DNA of 64,000 nucleotides, taken from an uncultured Bacteroidales bacterium. Its GTDB lineage: Bacteria > Bacteroidota > Bacteroidia > Bacteroidales > UBA932. This document shows positions 28,749-37,189 of the stretch, one piece after another. The DNA is taken from the NCBI GenBank assembly GCA_947168065.1, contig CAMVKH010000001.1:186001-250000 (forward strand), read 5' to 3'. Each line of letters starts with the position of its first letter. Positions within the stretch are counted from its first letter, which is position 1. The notes beneath the pieces were generated by a model. That model worked only from the letters and a program-made list of their open reading frames with translations, was not told the origin of the DNA and ran no database searches. The translations under genes were made by a program, and so were the position numbers.

Positions 28749-28844
28749 TACTGGCCACTTGATTTCTTGTCGTGTCTGAGTCGGACATTCATCTTTTCTG
28801 TTTTTGCAGCAAGATAGTGCAATAAGAATTGGAAAGGAATAGGC

Positions 28845-28875
28845 TAAACGTTTATAAACGAATATAAACGTTTAT
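28845..28875. promoter_or_regulatory. Paired palindromic operator-like sites
   Basis: Two TAAACGTTTA palindromes (28845-28854 and 28865-28874) have centres exactly 20 bp apart, two helical turns, with a related half-site ATAAACGAATA between them. They lie in the 315-bp gap between the antitoxin gene and BACON paralogue 2, about 60 bp before the ECF-like promoter. A dimeric regulator could bind here; which gene it controls is unknown. Confidence 0.5.
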
Positions 28876-28932
28876 TGAGGATAGTCATTTTTCTCCTTTT
28901 TCCCGTTATAGTTAAAAACAAGCAATTCTGAC

Positions 28933-28960
28933 GCAACGTTTCCCCACCTAGTTGCATCTA
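28933..28960 (+). promoter_or_regulatory. Candidate ECF sigma promoter of the BACON-2/FecR/receptor operon
   Basis: GCAAC (28933-28937), 16 bases, GCATCTA (28954-28960), about 54 bp before the ATG at 29014. The motif and much of the spacer are shared with the region before BACON paralogue 1 and with 41341-41368. The form fits an ECF -35/-10 pair. Confidence 0.6.
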
Positions 28961-29013
28961 TATATTGAAACTGAGTTAATCAGCAAATCGTGAACACATC
29001 CACAGCTTGACCC

Positions 29014-29688
29014 ATGAAACAGCTTATTTTCCTCCTGCTCAGTCTTGCCTTTTTGGCCAGCGCCTGTAACCCGGTGAGCCTGGAACCTCAGTTGCTAACC
29101 GACGTTGACGGGCCAATAATCATCAATAAGGATGGAGGCACTTTCAACATTCAAGTAAAAGCAAATTGCACTTGGAAAGCAACAGTACATCTGAACTCCG
29201 GCGTCGAATTCTTTTCTCTTACTCCTGACTCCGGTCAGGCTGACGGTACCATTCAGATAGATTCCCGGATGAATGCCATGAACTACGAAAAGCTTGGTAC
29301 TATTGAGATAGAATACGGAAATAAAGAAGAAACCAGATTGCATTGCATTAAAGTAGTCCAGGAGCCTCGGGAACCGTTTATGGTTTTCTTGTCTGATGAA
29401 TCATCTGATGCATTACCCGCTTATGGCGGTACCGCCGAGGTCTGGTTCTGTGCCAATACCCCGTACATGAATTGCACGGTGGCGGATACTGAGCAGTCTG
29501 AATCCGTGCAAATCCGTATTCGACAGATTCCGTTCATTGAACAAGAAATCATTGAGGGCTTTATCATAGCGAAAATTCCCGTCAACACTACCTATGAAGC
29601 GCGGACTTTCACCCTGGAACTGACCGACCTACAGCATACCACAGTCTTCGACACTTACGTCATTCATCAGGCTGGCCGACAGAAATGA
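29014..29688 (+). CDS. BACON-domain lipoprotein, paralogue 2
   Basis: 224 aa. Lipobox ending at Cys18 (LAFLASAC), BACON-like domain at about 28-118 (GGTFNIQVKANCTWKA), and a C-terminal beta-rich region ending VIHQAGRQK, all aligned without large gaps to the product of 23420-24091. The middle (about 125-165) is the most diverged part, which may be a ligand-facing region. It opens a plus-strand operon with a second lipoprotein, a FecR-like protein, a TonB receptor and a third lipoprotein. Confidence 0.75.
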   Translation: MKQLIFLLLSLAFLASACNPVSLEPQLLTDVDGPIIINKDGGTFNIQVKANCTWKATVHLNSGVEFFSLTPDSGQADGTIQIDSRMNAMNYEKLGTIEIEYGNKEETRLHCIKVVQEPREPFMVFLSDESSDALPAYGGTAEVWFCANTPYMNCTVADTEQSESVQIRIRQIPFIEQEIIEGFIIAKIPVNTTYEARTFTLELTDLQHTTVFDTYVIHQAGRQK

Positions 29689-29713
29689 TACCCTACACCT
29701 AAAGAACAATACC

Positions 29714-30211
29714 ATGAAACGCTTAGGAATTGCTTTGTTCGCGGCGACGATGGTTTTGTGCGCTTGCGAAAAGATCTATACGACCGAAGAACTGGGCGCA
29801 ATCGTGGAATGGAATAGCAGCGGATGGAGCATCGCGCAAAACGATTTGAGTGAAACGGTCACGCTAGTCACCACCTATCGTCCGATGGCTTTTCGTTCAA
29901 GAGACACCATTACATCCATCCTCACGCCAGGAGACACGGTGCAACTTCACATGGGGGCATCCGTACCCGGCGTATCCATCGATGAGTGTCTCACGGCAAC
30001 CATAAAGCGGCGTGACGAGACGGATATCGTGTGTACACGCGGAGCGGACGATCCCTGTTCTAAGCATTTCTTCCAAAACTTCCAGCAACGCAGCACGTAT
30101 GAAGTGGTGGAATTGCACGGAAAGAAAGTCCGGCATGATATGGTGATTCGTACGTACCACATAGACAAGGCCCTTGTCGATCTCTGGAATGAGGGAATGA
30201 AAGGCCAATAA
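29714..30211 (+). CDS. Lipoprotein of unknown function in a FecR/receptor operon
   Basis: 165 aa with a lipobox ending at Cys18 (TMVLCAC). No domain recognised. The mature part is beta-rich in its first half and ends in a helical segment (ALVDLWNEGMK); two further cysteines (about 103 and 114) could pair in the periplasm. It sits 25 bp after BACON paralogue 2 and 82 bp before the FecR-like gene, so it is probably part of the same surface system. Confidence 0.7.
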   Translation: MKRLGIALFAATMVLCACEKIYTTEELGAIVEWNSSGWSIAQNDLSETVTLVTTYRPMAFRSRDTITSILTPGDTVQLHMGASVPGVSIDECLTATIKRRDETDIVCTRGADDPCSKHFFQNFQQRSTYEVVELHGKKVRHDMVIRTYHIDKALVDLWNEGMKGQ

Positions 30212-30293
30212 CTGACTTCTTGCAATTTTTTTGAGGATCCGAGTAGTCACTTTCAGCGGTTTGTCCGTCATAGGGGTAAACAATGGATGACCG

Positions 30294-30752
30294 ATGACGG
30301 ATTTTAACGAGACTGATCTTTCTTTTGTAGCCCGTCGCTACAGGGAGGGTCGCTATGATACCCGGAAGGCGATTGCGCGCTTCCATGAAACGAACAAGGT
30401 GATGACGACGCACCGCCGCTGGTGGGCTACCGCCGCGGCGGTCGCTGCGTCCGTCGCGCTGGTCTTCGCGGCTGGCTACGGCATCCGCACCTGGGTGCGG
30501 AACACACAGGAGCCGTCGCCTGTGGAGCAGCAGCTCACCTTGAATCCCAATGTCGCCGAAACGCACCTGTTCGTGTACGAAAACGCACCGCTCGACCAGG
30601 TGCTGGCCGAACTCTCTGCTTACTACGGCTGCACGCTGACCGCCGCGCCGACCGACAAGCGCCTGACCGCCACCTTCCCCGACGACGACATCGAACTGAT
30701 TGTCTCGACCATCGAAGCCGCCCTTCAAATCAAAATTACATTGGAGCGATGA
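30294..30752 (+). CDS. Short FecR-like membrane protein (anti-sigma remnant or variant)
   Basis: 152 aa, under half the length of a normal Bacteroidota FecR. A cytoplasmic N-terminus (residues 1-40) would be the sigma-binding part, a membrane helix lies at about 43-63 (WWATAAAVAASVALVFAAGYG), and the C-terminal 70 residues match the DUF4974/STN-like domain (ETHLFVYENAPLDQVLAELS). The central FecR beta-domain is absent. Its stop overlaps the receptor start (ATGA). It is likely to pass a signal from the receptor to an ECF sigma factor, yet no sigma gene is adjacent. Confidence 0.7.
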   Translation: MTDFNETDLSFVARRYREGRYDTRKAIARFHETNKVMTTHRRWWATAAAVAASVALVFAAGYGIRTWVRNTQEPSPVEQQLTLNPNVAETHLFVYENAPLDQVLAELSAYYGCTLTAAPTDKRLTATFPDDDIELIVSTIEAALQIKITLER

Positions 30753-33112
30753 AAAGACTACTTGTATTGCTGGCCCTCCTTCTGCCGGCGGCGGCCCCAG
30801 CCCAGACTGCTTCGACCGTCAAGGACGCGATGGAGAGCATCGAAAAGACGTTCAGCGTGTATTTCGTGTACAACGCTGGCCTTCCGGTTGACGGCCCGAC
30901 GACCTTCCGCATCGACCCGGAAGGAAACCTGCAGAAAAACCTCCGGGACTTGTTCGCGGATACCGGCATCAGCTGGTATGTAAAAAAGAAATATGTGGTA
31001 CTGAACGAATGCTGCGCGACCCTGCGACAGGCACCTGTCTGGCCCGAACCGACTGCCGATTTCCGCGTAGATACCCTGGTGGAAGCGGTCAAGACCGCAG
31101 TGCTGCCGTTGGATCGTTATGAAACGGGGAGTTACCAGATCGACCCCGTGCTGACCCGGCGCATCGTGACGCCGCTGGGTGACGGGGATGCCTTCAAATA
31201 CATCCAGCAACTGCCAGGCATCTCCACGGGAGGCGAAAGCGGGTTGGCGTATCATGTCCGGGGTGGCAATATGGGATCGAATCTTGTGTCGCTCGACGGC
31301 GTTCCGGTTTATGGCCTCAGCCACCTGATGGGCCTGGCGTCAGTCGTCCCGGGCGATGTTGTCGGTACTTCGGAATTCCGCACCGGCGGTTTCCGCGCCG
31401 ATGAAAGCAACCTGACTGCCTCGCACCTACGACTTCAGAGTTACAACGGCGATTTCGAGCGGTCCCGGGCACGGTTCTCCTTCAATCCCTTCCTGATATC
31501 GGCTTCGGTGAGTACGCCGATGGAGAAAGGCAAGAGTTCTTTTCTCGGTTCGGCGCGCATCTCTCCCATCGGGCTGGAATACAAGGCACTGCGCAACGTG
31601 GTCAACAAGTATATGGGGGATTACTCCGATTTCGGCGCGACGGTGGGCGACCTCTACGGCAAGTTCACTTGGCGGCGGGACGCCCGCAGCGAGACAGCCC
31701 TCTCCCTCTTCAGCAGCCTCGACCAATACCGGTTCGACATCCCGGAACAGAGCTGCAGCGAACAGCTCTTGTGGAGTAACCTGATGGCCAACCTCAGCTG
31801 GAAGAAGCGCCGCGTGCTGGGATTCGACGAGATCTATACCGCCCTCTCCTTCACCGACCATCTCTGGCAGAACGACAGGGTCGAACATCGGGGATATGGC
31901 AACGCCATCTCTACCAGCGATTATCGGGTATCCAGCCGTCTCGACGAAATCACGTTCCGGAGCACAGCCTGCAAACGGTACGACCGATGGACATTCCGGG
32001 CGGGCTTGAAGGTAAGTGGTGCGCGGTTCAATCCGAATGCTTTCATCTCCTATCATAAACAATTCCGGAGCAGGACGATAGATAGCCGGATAGACCATAT
32101 CATCCATACACTGACCCCTACGGTCTATGGCGAGGTCGGCTACGAGATTCCCGAAAAGCTGGAGGTGCGGCTCGCCTTGCGGGCCAACGGCTATTTTGCC
32201 ATGCAAAAGGAGGCGGAACCCAATCCCGGAGAAATCGGCAAGGAGCCTGAGCGCGTCCGTCTCTTCCACCCCGAAGCCAGCCTCTCCGTCCGGGCCTACC
32301 TGCTGCCGCAACTCGGCATCGAGGGGACCTTCGACTACCTGACGCAATACTATCACTGCCTTGAGGAGATCTCGCTCGGCTGGACGCTCGATCCGGTCGT
32401 TCCTTCCATGGCTGCCGCACCGCCCGAGCGCGCCCTGCAAGGATATCTGGGGCTCTTCGGCAACATCGAAGGACACAGCTTCCGAGCGGGTGGCTTCTAC
32501 AAGCAGATGTACGATGTCGTCCACTATCCGAAAATAACTCAGGTTTACCACGTAAAAACCAATACGTACAACTTCTTGCTGACCGGTGACGGCAACGCAT
32601 ACGGCGCGGAATTTCTTTATGAAAAAGAGGGACCAAATCTCTCCTGGAAGATTGCTTATACCTGGGCAAAAACAGAGCGAATCTTCGAGAAAGTGAATGG
32701 AGGCGAGGCCTTCCCGGCCAAGTACGACCGGCGGCATATGATGAATGCCAATATCTGTTGGAAGGGGCTGACAGCCACCTTTACCCTCCAGAGCGGCCAC
32801 CGTGAGACCATCACCGCTTTTCAATACGATGACGAACGCTACTATCCGGTCGATCAAGAGACATTGTCAGGGTACGAACCCTACAACGTGGCTGTCCCGG
32901 CTCACATCCGTCTTGACCTGGGTTATCAGTTCGCCTTCCGCTCCGGCCGAGAGCACGCACACCCGCTCAACCACAACCTTACCGTCGGAGTCTATAACGT
33001 GCTCAACCGGCACAATCCCTCCATGCTCCGGTTCGACTCCTCCATCCACCAGTGGAAATACGTATCCTTCTTCCCCATCATGCCCAGCATCCGTTATATC
33101 CTGGAACTATGA
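30749..33112 (+). CDS. TonB-dependent receptor with STN signalling domain
   Basis: 787 aa. A signal peptide (1-19) precedes an STN domain (about 22-88: MESIEKTFSVYFVYNAGL, then FADTGISWYVKKKYVVL), the mark of receptors that signal through FecR. A plug follows (about 150-235: GLAYHVRGGNMGSNLVSLDG) and then a 22-strand-type barrel to the C-terminus. It imports an unknown ligand across the outer membrane and reports its presence. Start ATG overlaps the FecR-like stop; the next lipoprotein gene overlaps its own stop, so three genes are translationally coupled. Confidence 0.85.
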   Translation: MKRLLVLLALLLPAAAPAQTASTVKDAMESIEKTFSVYFVYNAGLPVDGPTTFRIDPEGNLQKNLRDLFADTGISWYVKKKYVVLNECCATLRQAPVWPEPTADFRVDTLVEAVKTAVLPLDRYETGSYQIDPVLTRRIVTPLGDGDAFKYIQQLPGISTGGESGLAYHVRGGNMGSNLVSLDGVPVYGLSHLMGLASVVPGDVVGTSEFRTGGFRADESNLTASHLRLQSYNGDFERSRARFSFNPFLISASVSTPMEKGKSSFLGSARISPIGLEYKALRNVVNKYMGDYSDFGATVGDLYGKFTWRRDARSETALSLFSSLDQYRFDIPEQSCSEQLLWSNLMANLSWKKRRVLGFDEIYTALSFTDHLWQNDRVEHRGYGNAISTSDYRVSSRLDEITFRSTACKRYDRWTFRAGLKVSGARFNPNAFISYHKQFRSRTIDSRIDHIIHTLTPTVYGEVGYEIPEKLEVRLALRANGYFAMQKEAEPNPGEIGKEPERVRLFHPEASLSVRAYLLPQLGIEGTFDYLTQYYHCLEEISLGWTLDPVVPSMAAAPPERALQGYLGLFGNIEGHSFRAGGFYKQMYDVVHYPKITQVYHVKTNTYNFLLTGDGNAYGAEFLYEKEGPNLSWKIAYTWAKTERIFEKVNGGEAFPAKYDRRHMMNANICWKGLTATFTLQSGHRETITAFQYDDERYYPVDQETLSGYEPYNVAVPAHIRLDLGYQFAFRSGREHAHPLNHNLTVGVYNVLNRHNPSMLRFDSSIHQWKYVSFFPIMPSIRYILEL

Positions 33113-33570
33113 AACGATTCTTCCCTCTCCTTACTCTCCTCATGCTGCTGCCGTCAGCCGGCTGTAATGAAATAGCCATCGACAAGGAACCCGTCGTGCG
33201 AATGGTTTTCAGCGGAAGTGTAACCAATATGAATGGCCAGCCGATTCCTGGACTGAAGGTGGAACCCTACGCCGTCAACTGGTTGACAGAGGACCCGTCC
33301 CGTGAACTTATGTCCATCGGTGATCCCGTTCTGACCGACCAGGCGGGTGTTTACCGGTTCGACATCACCACCAAACCCTGGCGGAATGTCGTCTTCGAAG
33401 TATGGGATATTGACGGCCCGGAAAACGGCTCTTTTCAGCAACCTGCCCAACTCTGGTGGTACATCGACTATTCCAAGACCCACCTTGAAGTCGGCGATGA
33501 CACCTGGGACTTTGGAACCATTTCGTTCGAGGTTCCTCGAATTATCCTGAACGACAATAATCTGGATTGA
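33109..33570 (+). CDS. Lipoprotein with carboxypeptidase-regulatory-like beta-sandwich
   Basis: 153 aa from the ATG that overlaps the receptor stop. Lipobox ending at Cys19 (PSAGC). The mature part reads like a CarboxypepD_reg/transthyretin-type fold: FSGSVTNMNGQPIPGLKVE near 34, DQAGVYRFDITTKPW near 77. It resembles the family named 'radical SAM-associated putative lipoprotein', though no radical SAM gene is present. It is probably a surface partner of the receptor. Confidence 0.7.
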   Translation: MKRFFPLLTLLMLLPSAGCNEIAIDKEPVVRMVFSGSVTNMNGQPIPGLKVEPYAVNWLTEDPSRELMSIGDPVLTDQAGVYRFDITTKPWRNVVFEVWDIDGPENGSFQQPAQLWWYIDYSKTHLEVGDDTWDFGTISFEVPRIILNDNNLD

Positions 33571-33628
33571 CGACGCAACCAGCGCTAATGCCCGACATCA
33601 AGCTCAAGAAGCAGCCAGCCGAGTAAAA

Positions 33629-33660
33629 CCACGAAATGGGGGCCAAGATTCATTTCGTGG
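33629..33660. terminator. Hairpin after the receptor operon
   Basis: CCACGAAATG (33629-33638) and CATTTCGTGG (33651-33660) form a perfect 10-bp stem with a 12-base loop, 58 bp after the last gene. No T-run follows. The outer sequence CGTGGCCGG is shared with the repeats at 39029 and 41739, so it may be a relative of those elements instead of a terminator. Confidence 0.45.
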
Positions 33661-33674
33661 CCGGAAAAGCTCAG

Positions 33675-33772
33675 ATTTTGCGCAGAGCCGGATTTTCTTG
33701 TAAAAAATTTTGCGCAGAGCATGAATTTCTTGTGTTAAAATTTTGCGCAGTCGATTTATTGTACTATCTTTG
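33675..33772 (+). promoter_or_regulatory. Promoter with three spaced direct repeats before the DUF4143 ATPase gene
   Basis: ATTTTGCGCAG occurs at 33675, 33707 and 33740 (steps of 32 and 33 bp, close to three helical turns); the first two copies continue with AGC. The last copy supplies a -33 TTTG (33742-33745), and 19 bases on lies TATCTTTG (33765-33772), a full Bacteroidota promoter. A protein bound to the repeats would cover the -33 box and so control the gene. Confidence 0.65.
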
Positions 33773-33795
33773 TGCAAGATAACCGACAGCATTCT

Positions 33796-35133
33796 ATGGA
33801 AGAACGGGTATTCAAAAGAAAATTCTATGAGAAGATGCTCGTGTGGAAGCGGGACAAGGACGGTAGTACGGCCCTTATGATCAAAGGTGCGCGCCGCGTC
33901 GGCAAATCCACCATTGCGGAAGCGTTCGCAAAGAACGAGTATGAGTCATATATCTTAGTAGATTTTACCAAAGTAGGGCCGGAGATCCCGGCGCTTTTCG
34001 ATGACGTCTCCAACTTGGATCGTATTTTTTTGGCGTTGCAGTTTTACTTCAATGTCACATTGATTCCCCGTAAATCAGTTATTATCCTGGATGAAATCCA
34101 AGAATGCCCGAAAGCCCGTCAAGCAATTAAAGAACTCGTTGCCGATCACCGCTACGATTATATAGAGACGGGCTCACTGATAAGCGTCAGGCGCAAAACC
34201 CGGGGGATTCGTATTCCTAGTGAGGAAACTCGTTTGACGATGTACCCGATGGACTACGAAGAATTCCGTTGGGCATTGGGAGACCAAACGACAGTTCCGC
34301 TTCTTCAACAGGCTTTCTCCGCCAGGCAACCGTTGGGCGAAGCCGCTCATCGAAAGATCATGTTCGACCTTCGACTTTATATGCTGGTAGGAGGAATGCC
34401 GCAAGCCGTGAATACTTATCTCGATACGCTGAACCTGTCTCTCGTGGATGCAACAAAGAGAGGAATACTGGAGCTCTATAACGATGACTTTTACAAAATA
34501 GACCCGACAGGAAAAGCCGCGACGCTGTTTAAAGCCATTCCTGCCCAGTTATCAGGGAATGCACATCGATACCAGACCACTCCGGTAGTAGGAGACGTAG
34601 AGAGAGATTCCCTTTTGGCCCTGCTGCACGAAATGGAGGAGAGCAAGACGGTGAACATCGCCCATCATGTCGATGATCCCAATGTGGGTTTTTCGATGAC
34701 GGACAATCTGGATACCTTCAAGATGTACGTGGGAGATACCGGTCTTTTCGTTACTTTGGCCTTTGCTGACAAGGAAGTGACAGAGAACATCATCTACCAG
34801 AAACTCCTTTCCGACAAGCTCTCTGCAAACATGGGCTATGTTTATGAGAATGTCATCGCTCAGATGCTGACGGCATCGGGTAATAAACTCTTCTATCATT
34901 CATTCCCGGACGAGAATCGGCACTACTATGAGATCGACTTCCTTCTTTTCAGGGCACAGAAGATATGCCCCATCGAGGTGAAAGCATCTGGATATAAGAC
35001 GCACAAATCGTTGGATATGTTTTGTGAAAAATATTCGGACAGAATCAAAGACCGCTATCTGATGTATACCAAGGAAACGAGGAAGGATGGGCAGCTTTTG
35101 ATGGTGCCGGTATATATGGCTCCGTTCTTGTGA
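33796..35133 (+). CDS. ATP-binding protein of the AAA/DUF4143 family
   Basis: 445 aa. The N-terminal P-loop is KGARRVGKST (about 28-37), followed by the Walker-B-like VIILDEIQECP near 102 and an AAA_14 sensor region (YIETGSLISVRRK). The C-terminal part (about 210-380) is DUF4143, which has a nuclease-like fold ending with an EIDFLLF and CPIEVKASG stretch. The family is widespread in gut Bacteroidota, often in variable regions; its role is unknown. The ATG at 33796 is chosen because an in-frame ATG at 33772 would lie within the -7 box. Confidence 0.85.
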   Translation: MEERVFKRKFYEKMLVWKRDKDGSTALMIKGARRVGKSTIAEAFAKNEYESYILVDFTKVGPEIPALFDDVSNLDRIFLALQFYFNVTLIPRKSVIILDEIQECPKARQAIKELVADHRYDYIETGSLISVRRKTRGIRIPSEETRLTMYPMDYEEFRWALGDQTTVPLLQQAFSARQPLGEAAHRKIMFDLRLYMLVGGMPQAVNTYLDTLNLSLVDATKRGILELYNDDFYKIDPTGKAATLFKAIPAQLSGNAHRYQTTPVVGDVERDSLLALLHEMEESKTVNIAHHVDDPNVGFSMTDNLDTFKMYVGDTGLFVTLAFADKEVTENIIYQKLLSDKLSANMGYVYENVIAQMLTASGNKLFYHSFPDENRHYYEIDFLLFRAQKICPIEVKASGYKTHKSLDMFCEKYSDRIKDRYLMYTKETRKDGQLLMVPVYMAPFL

Positions 35134-35191
35134 AGCACCTCTGGAACAACGTCAGCATTTTATTGATAAACAGGCAGAAACAGGATATATT

Positions 35192-37189
35192 ATGAAACAC
35201 TTCCTTCCTTTGCTTTTGTTGTTTGCATTCGTGGCCGGCAGTTCCGGATCCGTATCTGCGCAGGAGATTCCGGTTAATCCGAAGTTCGGAGCTGTGTCGG
35301 ATGCGGAAATCGACATGACTGTCTATCCTCGGGATTCGTCGGCTGCGGCGGTACTATTGTATCGAAGCTACACTGTACAGATCGGTATCTCTGCCGCGGC
35401 AAGGCTTAACCGGACGGTCTGGGTCCACGACAGGTGGAAGATCCTCAAGGATGCGGGAAAGGATGCCGCCGATTACGAAATTGTCTATGCAACCAATTAC
35501 GAGGACAAGGAGGTCGTTTCGGGCATCAAGGCCACGACTTTCAACCGGGGAGCGGACGGCAAGGTGCAGCAGACGAAAATGTCGAAGAAGAGCCAGTTCA
35601 ACGAGAAATACGCGAACGATCTCAGCAAGATTTCCTTCGCGGCCGAGGATGTCCGGGAGGGTTCTGTCGTCGAAGTCGCCTTTGAAATCCAGTCGCCTAC
35701 CGTCACGATCCCGGACATCTATCTGCAGCGGTCGGATTATCCGGTCAACAAGATTGACGTGGAGGTCTCCTATGCCGATTATTTCACCTACAACCGGGTG
35801 ACCCGCGGTTTCCTTTCGGCCGATTTCCGTCAGGAAGTGGTAAACGAGACCGTCACCACGCCTGCGACCGGACTGCTGAGTTTCAGTATGTATCACGACT
35901 ACTTCACCGCGACCAATGTGCCGGTCATGAAAAGCGAGGCTTACAGTTTTTGCCCCGACCAGTACAAATTATCGGTAATCTACGACCTGCGCAGCATCGC
36001 AATCCCTGGCGTCATAACGCAGAATTACAATGCTGACTGGGTGGATGTGGACCGGCGCTTCGCCGAGACCAATCTTCTGACCCAGGTCAAGCAAAAGTTC
36101 CGGGATGCGGATGCGCTTCAGGCTGCCACCAGCGGCAAGGAGATGGCCGACGAGAAGATCGTCGCCGTTTGGCAGTACATCCTAGACCAGGTGAAATGGA
36201 ACAAGGATATCCATCTGCTTCCCCAGGACAACAAGCAGACCCTCAAGGAGGGAACAGGCAGTTCCGCAGACATGAACGCCCTGATGGCCAGTGCCCTGAA
36301 TACAATCGGCATGGTTGCGGAGCCTGTGCTGGTGAAGTCACGCGCGGACGGGGCCTTGCTTGATTACCATATCTCTTCTTCGGAATTCACCACGTTCATC
36401 CTTCGCGTCCAGGCGCCGGACGGGACCGTCCGTTATCTCGACGCTTCCCGAAGGGACAGCTACCTCGACGTCCTTCCTCCTGCTTATCTGGTGACCCGGG
36501 GACGACTCTTGCATCTGGACGGCCATGGGGAATGGGTGGACCTGACGGCGATCCCCGTCACGAACACACTGACGCAGGTGGTAAAACTCTCACCCGTTCC
36601 GGCGGAAGGAGTGGCGAAGGGATCGGCCGAAATCTCGGCCGTCAACCAGATTGCCAGTGCGGTCAAGACCAACTACCATAGTTTTGACACGCCCGAAGCA
36701 TGGATAGAAGACACGGAAAATGACGAAGGCATCGAAGTAATCGAGATGACGCTCGACGAGCCCGACAAACTCGGGAATGTCGCTCACGTGACCTACTCCT
36801 TTGAAAAGCCAGTGGAGAACGCCGGAGACTTCCTGTACATCCGGCCTTTCCTGTCCGCCTGGCACGACGCCCAGGCGTTCCGCAACGAGAATCGCAAGCT
36901 GCCCGTAGATTTCCCCTACAAGCAGCGCATCAATTACATGTGTCTCGTTGAGATTCCGGATGGCTTTGCCGTGGAACAGCTTCCGGCCACGACGCGGGGC
37001 AGTATGCCCGCTGCGGGCGGAAGCGCCTACATCATCCAATGCCAGCAGGCGGGGAACCTTGTCCAGATGTCATTCCGCATGGACCTGAACACCCTGCTGG
37101 TGCAGGAGAACGACTATGCTGACTTCCGGGCGTTCTGGGAGCATCTCTGCAAGACCGAAGAATCCGTCATCGTCCTCAAGAAACAATGA
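35192..37189 (+). CDS. DUF3857 protein with transglutaminase-like domain lacking the catalytic Cys
   Basis: 665 aa. Signal peptide at 1-23 (SSGSVSAQ). DUF3857 covers about 55-230; a transglutaminase-like domain follows (about 285-430), in which GSSADMNALMASALNTIG stands where active enzymes have a GDCKDK-type motif. The nucleophilic Cys is thus missing, as in other Bacteroidota members. A beta-rich C-terminal domain completes it. It is exported and its function is unknown. Its stop overlaps the start of the next DUF3857-type gene by 4 bp. Confidence 0.8.
   Translation: MKHFLPLLLLFAFVAGSSGSVSAQEIPVNPKFGAVSDAEIDMTVYPRDSSAAAVLLYRSYTVQIGISAAARLNRTVWVHDRWKILKDAGKDAADYEIVYATNYEDKEVVSGIKATTFNRGADGKVQQTKMSKKSQFNEKYANDLSKISFAAEDVREGSVVEVAFEIQSPTVTIPDIYLQRSDYPVNKIDVEVSYADYFTYNRVTRGFLSADFRQEVVNETVTTPATGLLSFSMYHDYFTATNVPVMKSEAYSFCPDQYKLSVIYDLRSIAIPGVITQNYNADWVDVDRRFAETNLLTQVKQKFRDADALQAATSGKEMADEKIVAVWQYILDQVKWNKDIHLLPQDNKQTLKEGTGSSADMNALMASALNTIGMVAEPVLVKSRADGALLDYHISSSEFTTFILRVQAPDGTVRYLDASRRDSYLDVLPPAYLVTRGRLLHLDGHGEWVDLTAIPVTNTLTQVVKLSPVPAEGVAKGSAEISAVNQIASAVKTNYHSFDTPEAWIEDTENDEGIEVIEMTLDEPDKLGNVAHVTYSFEKPVENAGDFLYIRPFLSAWHDAQAFRNENRKLPVDFPYKQRINYMCLVEIPDGFAVEQLPATTRGSMPAAGGSAYIIQCQQAGNLVQMSFRMDLNTLLVQENDYADFRAFWEHLCKTEESVIVLKKQ

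Noticed and set aside
33772-33795. Eight extra codons at the start of the DUF4143 ATPase
   Set aside because: The upstream ATG overlaps the -7 promoter box, so it would not be in the transcript from that promoter.
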